NCBI GenBank assembly: GCA_028707675.1 | Contig: JAQWAM010000027.1 | Location: 1-5,648 of the forward strand | Source: Kiritimatiellia bacterium | GTDB lineage: Bacteria; Verrucomicrobiota; Kiritimatiellia; RFP12; UBA1067 | DNA length: 5,648 nt | Reading direction: 5' to 3' | Shown: one piece after another, positions 1 through 5,648 of the stretch | Layout of the letters: the number at the start of each line of letters is the position of its first letter | How positions within the stretch are numbered: position 1 is the first letter of the stretch | Notes under the pieces: generated by a model | What the model was told of the DNA's origin: nothing | The model's input: the letters and a program-made list of their open reading frames with translations, nothing else | Databases searched by the model: none | Position numbers and translations under genes: made by a program

Positions 1-978
1 GATGAAACGGCTGCTGAGGAAGATGATCATGGCCGCGATGTTCCAGTCCTGGGCGCGTTCGGCCGTGAAGCCGCAGTTGCGTCCGGCGTATTGGATGATG
101 TAGGTCCAGCAGGTGATCTGGGCGGCGACATAGAAGGTCTGGGCGATCACGCCACCCGTCCAGTTCCTGTTGCGGAAGAGGCGTTTTGCCGACTCGATCG
201 GGTGGATATGTTCGGTCTTCGGCTGCGAAGGTATTTTGCTGAACAGGAAGACGAAGAAAAACACGGCGACGACAACGCCGAGAATCACATAAGGATTACG
301 GATGATCCCGATGTCGTGGGTCTTCATGGCGGCGTAATCGAGCTGGCCGGCGGGAGACAGCACGAAAGCCTTGACCGCGTCGGAGATGTTTTCCTGAGGC
401 ACGCCTTGCGTATTCAGGGAGGCGGTGATCTGCGCGAAGTATTTTTCCGCCCGCAGGTTGCGCAGCACCAGCTTGCTGGCGACAACCATGCCGAGCAACG
501 AGCCCATGGGGTTGAAGGCCTGTGCCAGATTGAGGCGGCGGGTGGCTGTGGAGGGGTCGCCCATCGACAGGATGTATGGGTTGGCGGTGGTTTCAAGAAA
601 CGCCAGGCCGAAGGTCAGAATGTAAAGCGACACCGGGAACCAGAAGAAATTCTCGGTGACGGCGGCAGGCAGGAACATCAGGGCGCCGAACGAATAGAGG
701 GCGAGGCCGACGAGGAGACCGGACTTGTAGGAGAACTTGCGGATGAAAAGCGCGGCCGGTATCGCCATGGTGGCGTAACCGCCGTAAAAGGCGAACTGCA
801 CCAGCGAGCTTTCGGTGTTGCTGATCTCCACGAAGATCGCCTTGAAGGCCGCGACCATCGGGTTCGTGATGTCGTTCGCGAATCCCCACAGGGCAAAAAG
901 CGTGGTTGTAAGAATAAACGGGAAAAGCATGGTCTTGGGCACCACGGCTGTTTTCGCTTGGGCGTCAAGGTTTGTCAT
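1..978 (-). CDS. fucP: FucP-like sugar:H+ symporter (MFS, FHS family), C-terminus beyond left edge
   Basis: Inner-membrane permease of the major facilitator superfamily, fucose/glucose/galactose:proton symporter branch, expected to import a sugar with a proton. The 326 visible residues run from the ATG to the window edge without a stop; E. coli FucP has 438, so roughly the last quarter is missing. Hydrophobic helices are visible near residues 17-38, 58-79, 86-106, 112-136, 150-170, 228-249 and 277-298, with another starting near 312. Family signatures are LWGFAND (30-36), FYGGY (64-68), IRKFSYKSG (79-87), LETTANP (128-134) and LNLAQAFN (149-156). E129 matches the proton-linked E135 of E. coli FucP, while the D46 position is Asn39. 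The loop between helices 5 and 6 (about 172-226) is longer than in E. coli. The start overlaps the lysS stop (ATGA) and has AGAAGG six bases upstream, so translation is probably coupled. The family is confident. Fucose as substrate is not established, since relatives carry other sugars. Confidence 0.88.
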   Translation of the reverse strand, partial: MTNLDAQAKTAVVPKTMLFPFILTTTLFALWGFANDITNPMVAAFKAIFVEISNTESSLVQFAFYGGYATMAIPAALFIRKFSYKSGLLVGLALYSFGALMFLPAAVTENFFWFPVSLYILTFGLAFLETTANPYILSMGDPSTATRRLNLAQAFNPMGSLLGMVVASKLVLRNLRAEKYFAQITASLNTQGVPQENISDAVKAFVLSPAGQLDYAAMKTHDIGIIRNPYVILGVVVAVFFFVFLFSKIPSQPKTEHIHPIESAKRLFRNRNWTGGVIAQTFYVAAQITCWTYIIQYAGRNCGFTAERAQDWNIAAMIIFLSSRFI

Positions 979-2456
979 AACATGCCTTCTTTGTTAGTTG
1001 ATTGGTTGCCCGAGGATTTCATCTGCGGGAAAAGGATCACGTCGCGGATGACCTCCGTGCCGGTCAGCATCATCACCAGCCGGTCGATGCCCAGTCCCAA
1101 TCCGCCGGTGGGGGGCATGCCGTGCTCCAGGGCCAGAATGAAATCCTCGTCGATCTTCTCGGTGTCATCGCCGGCCTGGTCCGCCAAGGCGGCGCGCTGC
1201 TCGAACGGGTCGTTCTGCTCGGTGTAGCCGGGACAAAGTTCCTTGCCCGCCACCACGAACTCGAAGACGTCCACGAGACCGGGGTCGTCCTCGCAGGTTT
1301 TGGCCAGCGGCACGAACTGGCGCGGCAGGCGGGTGACGAAGGTCGGCTGGCGCAAGGTTTTCTCGACGGCCTTGCCGTAAACCTCGTGGGTGATCATAAG
1401 GCGGTCCCAGGCCGGGTCGGTCTCCACGCCCTTGGCCTGCGCCCGGGCGCGCGCCTCTTGCGGCGTGAGGTCGAACCAGTCCGCGCCCATGACCTCCCGG
1501 ACCGCGTCGTGATAGGTGACCTCGCGGTAAGGCGGGGTAAAATCCAGCGCTTCCTTGGCTTCGCCGTATTCGACCGTCATCGAGCCCAGAACCGTGCGGC
1601 ACAGGTGTGGCAGCAGACCCTCGATCAGGTTCTGCATCGAGGCGCGGTCGCCGAAAGCCTCGTAGACCTCCAGCACGGTGAACTCCGGGTTGTGGGTTCG
1701 GTCGATGCCCTCGTTGCGGAAATCCTTGCCCAGTTCGAAGATCTTGTCGAAGCCGCCCACGATCAGCCGCTTAAGGTACAGCTCGGGCGCTATGCGCATG
1801 ACCATCTCGGTGTCGAGGGCGTTGTGGCGGGTGAAAAAAGGTTTTGCTGCGGCGCCGCCGGCCTGCGGCTGCATGACAGGTGTCTCGACCTCGACGAAGC
1901 CGCGCCCTTGCAGGAAGGCGCGTATTTCGGACAGGATGGCGCTGCGCTTATTGAAGCGGTCACGCGACTCGGTGTTCATCATCAGGTCCAGATATCGTTT
2001 GCGATATCGGTCTTCGACATCCTGCAGCCCGTGGTACTTCTCCGGCGGCTGCATGATCGCCTTGCTCAGGAAAGTCCACTCATGCACCTCTATGGTCGGC
2101 TCGGCGGTGCGGGTGGTGAATAGTCGGCCTTTGACGCCGATGAAGTCGCCGAGGTCCAGATACGCGAAAGCCTCGAAAGCCTCGGGCGTCAGAAGATCCT
2201 TCTTGATGAAGATCTGGAAGCTGCCGGTGCCGTCGCTGAAGGTGGCGAAGGATGCCTTGCCCATGCGTCGCACGGTCATCAGGCGCCCGGCCGCGCTTAC
2301 GGTCTTGTCCTCGGAGAAATCACGCCGGATGTCAGACAGCCGCACGCGGTTGAAAGCGCGGCTGGAAGGCTTGAAGCCCAATTCATGCAGTTTCTTCAGG
2401 TTGGCGATACGCTGATCCCGGTACTCATTGCTCGAAAGAGCCTGCTCGTTTGACAT
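975..2456 (-). CDS. lysS: Lysyl-tRNA synthetase, class II
   Basis: Cytoplasmic enzyme that activates lysine with ATP and attaches it to tRNA-Lys. The 493 residues are full length for bacterial class II LysRS (E. coli 505). An N-terminal OB-fold anticodon-binding domain spans about 54-130. The class II catalytic domain follows, with motif 1 around 184-200 (GFVEVETPVMQP), motif 2 at 246-264 (FRNEGIDRTHNPEFT, including the ATP-binding arginine) and motif 3 at 451-465 (GGLGLGIDRL). The lysine-pocket segment GKELCPGYTEQNDP is at 404-417. The chain normally ends soon after IRDVILFP; here about 13 polar residues follow (481-493), and their codons carry the ribosome binding site of the next gene. The ATG is preceded by GGAAGGA (2467-2473) with a rather long spacing of 10 bases. 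A 57-bp gap with a candidate promoter separates it from folK, so it may be transcribed independently as well as by read-through. Confidence 0.98.
   Translation of the reverse strand: MSNEQALSSNEYRDQRIANLKKLHELGFKPSSRAFNRVRLSDIRRDFSEDKTVSAAGRLMTVRRMGKASFATFSDGTGSFQIFIKKDLLTPEAFEAFAYLDLGDFIGVKGRLFTTRTAEPTIEVHEWTFLSKAIMQPPEKYHGLQDVEDRYRKRYLDLMMNTESRDRFNKRSAILSEIRAFLQGRGFVEVETPVMQPQAGGAAAKPFFTRHNALDTEMVMRIAPELYLKRLIVGGFDKIFELGKDFRNEGIDRTHNPEFTVLEVYEAFGDRASMQNLIEGLLPHLCRTVLGSMTVEYGEAKEALDFTPPYREVTYHDAVREVMGADWFDLTPQEARARAQAKGVETDPAWDRLMITHEVYGKAVEKTLRQPTFVTRLPRQFVPLAKTCEDDPGLVDVFEFVVAGKELCPGYTEQNDPFEQRAALADQAGDDTEKIDEDFILALEHGMPPTGGLGLGIDRLVMMLTGTEVIRDVILFPQMKSSGNQSTNKEGML
985..990 (-). promoter_or_regulatory. 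Ribosome binding site of the fucP-like gene, inside the lysS 3' end
   Basis: AGAAGG on the minus strand, six bases before the ATG at 978-976. It lies entirely inside the last codons of lysS, so a ribosome finishing lysS would sit on it. Together with the ATGA stop/start overlap this fixes the transporter start and supports coupled translation. Confidence 0.6.
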
Positions 2457-2488
2457 CTGTGCTGATTCCTTCCGCTAAATGGTCTTAC

Positions 2489-2517
2489 ACTCTACCAAAA
2501 ACCGCGGCGGGTGTCAT
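2489..2517 (-). promoter_or_regulatory. Candidate sigma70-type promoter for lysS
   Basis: On the minus strand, ATGACA (2517-2512; five of six match TTGACA) is followed by a 17-base spacer and TAGAGT (2494-2489; four of six match TATAAT). Transcription would begin near 2482, leaving a leader of about 25 bases before the lysS ATG. The -35 box overlaps the TGA stop codon of folK. The spacing is ideal but the -10 is weak. The call rests on consensus matching by eye. Confidence 0.35.
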
Positions 2518-3056
2518 TGCCGCAGTCCGTAATTCCACCGGGCGACACGCGGCGTTTCCGGCAGGCCGCGCAGCAGATCTGTCACGGTGCCGGTTTGACC
2601 TGGCAGAATCAGCCCCGGCAGGAGGTCTGAGAGTGGCTGCAGCACGAAACGCCGCAGGTGGGCGCGCGGGTGGGGCAAGGTCAGGACGGGTGTTGCCAGC
2701 GTGATCTCGCCGTGGCAGATGATGTCGATGTCGATATTGCGCGGTAGGTTCGGGCAGGCGCCGCGGCGTCGGCCCATGGCACGTTCAACGGCGTGGACGG
2801 CTTCGGATAAAATGAGGGGCGGCAGGCTGGTCTCGACAATGACGGCCATGTTGAGGTAATGCAGCGCGGCGAAAGCCTCGGGCGCGCCGCAAGGTTCGGT
2901 TTCGTATATCGGTGAGGTTGCGGTGACGCGCATGTCCGGGTGGCGGCCGATGAGTCCGCGCGCCTGTTCGAGAGACTGCAGGCGGGCGCCCAGATTACTG
3001 CCCAATGACAGCACGGCCTCACGGGCGGGCATTCGGCAAGTGTAATCGGCCTGCAC
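2514..3056 (-). CDS. folK: 2-amino-4-hydroxy-6-hydroxymethyldihydropteridine diphosphokinase (HPPK)
   Basis: Cytoplasmic folate-synthesis enzyme that transfers pyrophosphate from ATP to 6-hydroxymethyl-7,8-dihydropterin, giving the substrate of dihydropteroate synthase. Counting from the GTG start (180 residues), HPPK signatures are LSLGSNLG (16-23), YLNMAVIVETSL (67-78), PRNIDIDI (105-112) and LPHPRAHLRRFVLQPL from 127. R106, D109, D111 and H129 match E. coli R92, D95, D97 and H115; the two aspartates bind the magnesium ions. The tryptophan at E. coli position 89 is not conserved. Three in-frame starts exist: TTG at 3074 directly after the dapB stop, GTG at 3056 and ATG at 3032. GTG is preferred because GGAGG lies six bases before it. 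The ATG would still give a complete domain beginning MPAREAVLSLGSN but lacks a clear ribosome site. The gap to dapB is 18 bp, which indicates a shared operon. Confidence 0.93.
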   Translation of the reverse strand: MQADYTCRMPAREAVLSLGSNLGARLQSLEQARGLIGRHPDMRVTATSPIYETEPCGAPEAFAALHYLNMAVIVETSLPPLILSEAVHAVERAMGRRRGACPNLPRNIDIDIICHGEITLATPVLTLPHPRAHLRRFVLQPLSDLLPGLILPGQTGTVTDLLRGLPETPRVARWNYGLRQ

Positions 3057-3062
3057 TTTGGC

Positions 3063-3067
3063 CCTCC
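3063..3067 (-). promoter_or_regulatory. Ribosome binding site deciding the folK start
   Basis: GGAGG on the minus strand ends six bases before the GTG at 3056-3054 and lies just after the dapB stop codon. It is too far from the ATG at 3032 and lies downstream of the TTG at 3074, so it supports GTG as the folK start. Confidence 0.6.
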
Positions 3068-3074
3068 GGTCCAA

Positions 3075-3884
3075 TCACACGGGCTCGAAGCCCAGCACAT
3101 GCCGCATGTTGTAGATGCCCGGCGCGCGGCCGGCCAACCAGAGTGCGGCGCGCAGGGCGCCGGTGGCGAAGGCCTCGCGGCTGCTGGCTTTATGGGTCAG
3201 CTCGACGCGTTCCTCGTCGGCCACGAACATGACCGTATGGTCGCCCACCACCGCGCCGCCCCTCAGCGCGTGTATCGCGATCTGGCCTTTGGGCCTTTCG
3301 CCGGTGATGCCCTCACGCCCGAAACACGAGACCTCGCCGAGTTTCACACCGCGCCCTTCGGCGAGGGCTTCGGCCATGCCCAGCGCGGTCCCGCTGGGAG
3401 CGTCCTGCTTGAGACGGTGGTGCATCTCCACGATCTCGGCGTCATATTCCGGCCCCAAGACGGCGGCCGCGCGGCGCACCAGCTCAGTCAGCAGGTTGAC
3501 GCCCAAGCTCATGTTCGGCGCCCAGACGACAGGGATCTTTTCGGCGGCGGAGCGCACGGCGGCCTTTTCCCGGTCGGTCAAGCCGGTGGTGCCCAGCACG
3601 TAAGCTTGCCGGTATGCCACCGCCTGCCTCAGGTGCGGGACGGCGGCGGTATGGAAGGTGAAATCGATCACGGCCTCGGCGGTTTCCGGCCACTCGGAAG
3701 TGTAGCGCAAGTCGCCGGGAATCGAGCCGGGCCTTATGCTCCCCGTGAGGTTCACGCTTGTGCCGATAGCCGGGTGGCCGGGACTTTCAGTGGCGGCGGT
3801 TATCTCACATCCTTCAATCCGGCCAGCGCAGCGCAAGAGGTTATGGCCCATGCGCCCGGCCGCTCCAATAATCGCGATTCTCAT
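3075..3884 (-). CDS. dapB: 4-hydroxy-tetrahydrodipicolinate reductase
   Basis: Cytoplasmic NAD(P)H-dependent enzyme that reduces the DapA product to tetrahydrodipicolinate on the route to diaminopimelate and lysine. The 269 residues match the usual family length. The N-terminal Rossmann fold shows GAAGRMG at 7-13, then VIDFT (72-76), GTTG (98-101) and APNMSLGVN (122-130). The catalytic and substrate-binding segment EMHHRLKQDAPSGTA (153-167) contains H155, H156 and K159, equivalent to E. coli H159, H160 and K163, plus the G165-T166 pair that contacts the substrate carboxylate. GGAVVGDHTVMF (209-220) and the THKASSREAFATGA segment are also typical. The ATG is preceded by AGAGAGG (3892-3898) seven bases upstream. 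The gene starts 20 bp after dapA, so the two consecutive pathway enzymes are almost certainly co-transcribed. All expected key residues are present. Confidence 0.98.
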   Translation of the reverse strand: MRIAIIGAAGRMGHNLLRCAGRIEGCEITAATESPGHPAIGTSVNLTGSIRPGSIPGDLRYTSEWPETAEAVIDFTFHTAAVPHLRQAVAYRQAYVLGTTGLTDREKAAVRSAAEKIPVVWAPNMSLGVNLLTELVRRAAAVLGPEYDAEIVEMHHRLKQDAPSGTALGMAEALAEGRGVKLGEVSCFGREGITGERPKGQIAIHALRGGAVVGDHTVMFVADEERVELTHKASSREAFATGALRAALWLAGRAPGIYNMRHVLGFEPV

Positions 3885-3904
3885 AAAAAAGCCTCTCTGA
3901 AAGG

Positions 3905-4774
3905 TTAGAGCAGTCCGAAGCTGCTCAGGGTGCGGGCCAGTTGTTCCCTGACTTTATACGTCGGCTCGCACAGCGGCAGGCGGAAAACCGGGCCGGTGCG
4001 GTGCATCATGGCCAGCGCCGTCTTGACCGGCACGGGGTTGGTGTCGATGAAAAGGTCACGGAAGAGAGGGTAGCAGGTGCGGTGCATCTCACGCGCGGCC
4101 GACAAATCGTTGTCGAGGGCAAGCCGCACCATGGAGGACATCTCCTTGGGTATGACATTGGATGCGACGCTGATAACGCCGCAGGCGCCGACGCTGATCA
4201 TGGGCAGGGCCAGGCTGTCGTCGCCCGACAGCACCGGCAGCTCACAGGCGTCGCGGATGGCGCTGACGCGGTCGACACTGCCAGCGGCCTCTTTGACGGC
4301 CGCCACTTTCTCGTGTGACGACAGGCGCACGACCACGTCCAGCGGTATTTCGCGTCCGGCGCGGCCCGGCACGTTGTACAGCACCACGGGCAGGCCCAGA
4401 TCGGCCACGGACGAGAAATGGCGGTAGAGTCCTTCGGCGTTGGGACGGTTATAATAGGGCGTGACCTGCAGCGAGGCGTCTACGCCTGATTGCAGCACGG
4501 CTTTCGTGAGCGCCAAGGCCTCGGAGGTCGAATTGGCGCCGGTGCCGGCGATGATCTGAACTTTGCCCGCCGCGGCTTCAGCGGTGGCCTCGATAACCTT
4601 CACGTGCTCGTCGAAATCCAGTGTGGGGGATTCGCCGGTTGTGCCCACGGGCACCAAGCCTTCGACTCCGCCCGCGATCTGCCACTGCACAAGATCGCGC
4701 AAGGCTTTGTAATCGACGCTGCCGTCATTGTTAAACGGCGTGATCAAAGCGGTATAAGTTCCTGAAAGTTTCAT
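3905..4774 (-). CDS. dapA: 4-hydroxy-tetrahydrodipicolinate synthase
   Basis: Cytoplasmic class I aldolase that condenses pyruvate with aspartate semialdehyde, the committed step of the diaminopimelate/lysine pathway. The 289 residues fit the (beta/alpha)8-barrel family (E. coli 292). Visible signatures are GTTGES (44-49), AGTGAN (76-81), VTPYYNRP (104-111), LYNVPGRAG (132-140), VKEA (160-163) and LSGDD (182-186). K161 is the Schiff-base lysine; T45, Y108, Y133 and R138 correspond to E. coli T44, Y107, Y133 and R138. At the lysine allosteric site, H57, E85 and Y107 match E. coli H56, E84 and Y106, whereas the H53 position is Phe54, so feedback inhibition by lysine is plausible. The ATG has AAGGGGG (4781-4787) six bases upstream. 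A candidate promoter lies in the 52-bp gap ahead, making this the likely first gene of dapA-dapB-folK. Its immediate leader resembles that of dapB (a run of Ts between ribosome site and ATG). Confidence 0.98.
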   Translation of the reverse strand: MKLSGTYTALITPFNNDGSVDYKALRDLVQWQIAGGVEGLVPVGTTGESPTLDFDEHVKVIEATAEAAAGKVQIIAGTGANSTSEALALTKAVLQSGVDASLQVTPYYNRPNAEGLYRHFSSVADLGLPVVLYNVPGRAGREIPLDVVVRLSSHEKVAAVKEAAGSVDRVSAIRDACELPVLSGDDSLALPMISVGACGVISVASNVIPKEMSSMVRLALDNDLSAAREMHRTCYPLFRDLFIDTNPVPVKTALAMMHRTGPVFRLPLCEPTYKVREQLARTLSSFGLL

Positions 4775-4800
4775 AAAAAGCCCCCTTCGTTAATCATTCC

Positions 4801-4830
4801 AGTATGACGGATGAACCGCGCGCGGGTCAA
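4801..4830 (-). promoter_or_regulatory. Candidate sigma70-type promoter for dapA-dapB-folK
   Basis: On the minus strand, TTGACC (4830-4825; five of six match TTGACA) is followed by an 18-base spacer and CATACT (4806-4801; four of six match TATAAT). Transcription would start near 4794, giving a leader of about 20 bases that just contains the dapA ribosome site. The -35 box overlaps the TGA stop of the upstream gene. The spacer contains the palindrome CCGCGCGCGG (4816-4825). The call rests on consensus matching by eye. Confidence 0.42.
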
Positions 4831-5648
4831 TCCTGTTTAGCGGCGCGCGCCGCGTCGGCCAGCATGCTGTAGGCTTTCTCGTGACCGGCCTCGAGCAGCC
4901 GGTCCGCCTGACGGTTGGTCAGCGCCGGCAACGCGCCGACTGCCGCGTAAAAGTCATTGCGCCTTGCGATGTCCTTGAATTCCGCGGCTGCCCGCGCTCC
5001 GAGGTAAGGCGCGCCGGCGTAGATGCCCAGCAAAGTCTGGCCGACCATGATCCGCATGCCTTGCGTGAAAATGGCGGCATATTTGCTGAGTACGCCGCTG
5101 GTGATGTCATCGGCGAAAGGCAAGCCGCCCTTGTTCATCTCCGTGCCGACATTGAGCGGCAGATTCCTCTGCGCGCATTTCCGGACTATTTCGTCCAGCA
5201 GAGCCTGTTTGCGCGCGGCCTCTTCAGGCTTTTTCAGGTTCCAGTTGCGGTCAGGTATGATGTTCAGGGCTGCGCACCCCATGCCGGTCATCAGGTCCAG
5301 CAGCCGGTCCGCGTCGGCCTCTCCGCCACTGGTTCCGTCCAACCAGGCGATGGTGGGGATGGCGCCGCAGGCTTTGACCCATGCGACAAATGCCGCGGCG
5401 GACGGGAAGGTTTTTTCGTCGGGCTGGATGTAGCCGAGCCCGCCGCGTTTAGCGAGGGCCGCGCGGATCAGGTCTTCCAGTTTCGGCACGTCCTCCTCGA
5501 TCGCCGGGAACGCCGCGGCGGCGCATTTCAGCAGCGGCGACCAGAAGGCGGCGCGCGCTGCCTGATCGGTGAAGGCCTCGCGGCCTCGCGTGTTGTATGC
5601 CCGCACGATGTGGCGCTCCGTGGCGACGCCTTCCGGGGTGAGCGGCAG
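4827..5648 (-). CDS. Uncharacterised protein, possibly a PHP-like alpha/beta-barrel; N-terminus beyond right edge
   Basis: The reading frame is open from the right edge to the TGA at 4829-4827, giving 273 visible residues. A GTG at 5606-5604 is an alternative internal start, but the 14 codons before it read sensibly (beginning LPLTPEGVATERH) and no ribosome site precedes the GTG, so the gene probably extends beyond the window. Numbered from the edge, notable segments are GYIQPDEKTFP (from about 72), IAWLDGTSGGE (100-110), LNIIPDRNWN (128-137) and LPLNVGTEMN (163-172). Short hydrophobic strands ending in charged or polar residues (WLDG, IPDRN, VGTEMN) suggest a barrel fold with an active site at the strand ends. 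I recall similar segments in PHP-domain or hypothetical proteins of Lentisphaerota and Planctomycetota, but this is memory and not a search result. No signal peptide or membrane segment is visible in this part. Its link to the downstream lysine genes is unknown. Confidence 0.75.
   Translation of the reverse strand: MPLTPEGVATERHIVRAYNTRGREAFTDQAARAAFWSPLLKCAAAAFPAIEEDVPKLEDLIRAALAKRGGLGYIQPDEKTFPSAAAFVAWVKACGAIPTIAWLDGTSGGEADADRLLDLMTGMGCAALNIIPDRNWNLKKPEEAARKQALLDEIVRKCAQRNLPLNVGTEMNKGGLPFADDITSGVLSKYAAIFTQGMRIMVGQTLLGIYAGAPYLGARAAAEFKDIARRNDFYAAVGALPALTNRQADRLLEAGHEKAYSMLADAARAAKQD

Noticed and set aside
91..1227. Long plus-strand open frame of 378 codons
   Set aside because: It runs antisense to the transporter and crosses into lysS. 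Its translation is low-complexity, rich in G, H, D, E and R, with no domain, as expected for the reverse of GC-rich coding DNA.
1002..2123. Plus-strand open frame of 373 codons
   Set aside because: It lies entirely antisense to lysS, whose motifs are unmistakable. The product has no recognisable family features.
2495..2511. GC block followed by TTTTT after folK as a terminator
   Set aside because: The bases before the T run do not form a stem of useful length, and the stretch fits better as the spacer of a weak promoter.
2450..2704. Plus-strand frame covering the folK-lysS gap
   Set aside because: It overlaps the end of folK and the start of lysS in antisense, has no ribosome site and resembles no known family.
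3032..3074. TTG at 3074 or ATG at 3032 as the folK start
   Set aside because: TTG lies upstream of the only good ribosome site, and the ATG lacks one at a suitable distance. GTG at 3056 has GGAGG six bases away. The ATG remains possible.
3099..3908. Plus-strand open frame of 269 codons
   Set aside because: It mirrors dapB in antisense; DapB has all its catalytic residues, so this is a shadow frame.
4816..4825. Perfect palindrome CCGCGCGCGG as a terminator after the right-edge gene
   Set aside because: The palindrome leaves no room for a normal loop and is not followed by a T run on the minus strand, so it cannot be called an intrinsic terminator.
1..5648. tRNA genes, riboswitches (including a lysine riboswitch), CRISPR arrays, insertion sequences, long repeats
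   Set aside because: The gaps are at most 57 bp, too short for a lysine riboswitch or tRNA, and no repeated or transposase-like sequence was seen on either strand.

Overview
This is a GC-rich bacterial stretch with six genes, all reading leftward on the minus strand. In transcription order (right to left) they are: an uncharacterised protein cut by the right edge, dapA, dapB, folK, lysS, and a FucP-like sugar/proton symporter cut by the left edge. The protein families are clear for the four complete genes and for the transporter. The organism can only be inferred. The gene order, the sequence style of LysS and the right-edge protein resemble what I recall from the PVC group (Kiritimatiellota, Lentisphaerota, Verrucomicrobiota). 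No marker here proves that, and no RNA gene, mobile element, CRISPR array or phage gene is visible.

Right part (4827-5648): the 3' portion of a probable alpha/beta-barrel protein that may be a PHP-like hydrolase relative. It is followed by a 52-bp gap with a plausible sigma70-type promoter for dapA. Middle part (2514-4774): dapA, dapB and folK lie 20 and 18 bp apart and look like one operon. DapA and DapB are consecutive enzymes of the diaminopimelate pathway, which supplies both lysine and the peptidoglycan cross-linking residue. FolK makes a folate precursor. Left part (1-2513): a 57-bp gap with a second plausible promoter, then lysS, whose stop codon overlaps the start of the transporter gene in an ATGA junction.

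The cluster has a lysine theme: two steps of lysine/DAP synthesis and the synthetase that charges tRNA with lysine. FolK and the sugar transporter are passengers, as is common in compact housekeeping operons. I found no previously undescribed system. The points most worth a second look are the translational coupling of a sugar transporter to lysS, the Asp-to-Asn change at the expected proton site of that transporter, two candidate promoters whose -35 boxes overlap the stop codon of the preceding gene, and the uncharacterised right-edge protein. Coding sequence fills nearly the whole window, and no gap exceeds 60 bp.
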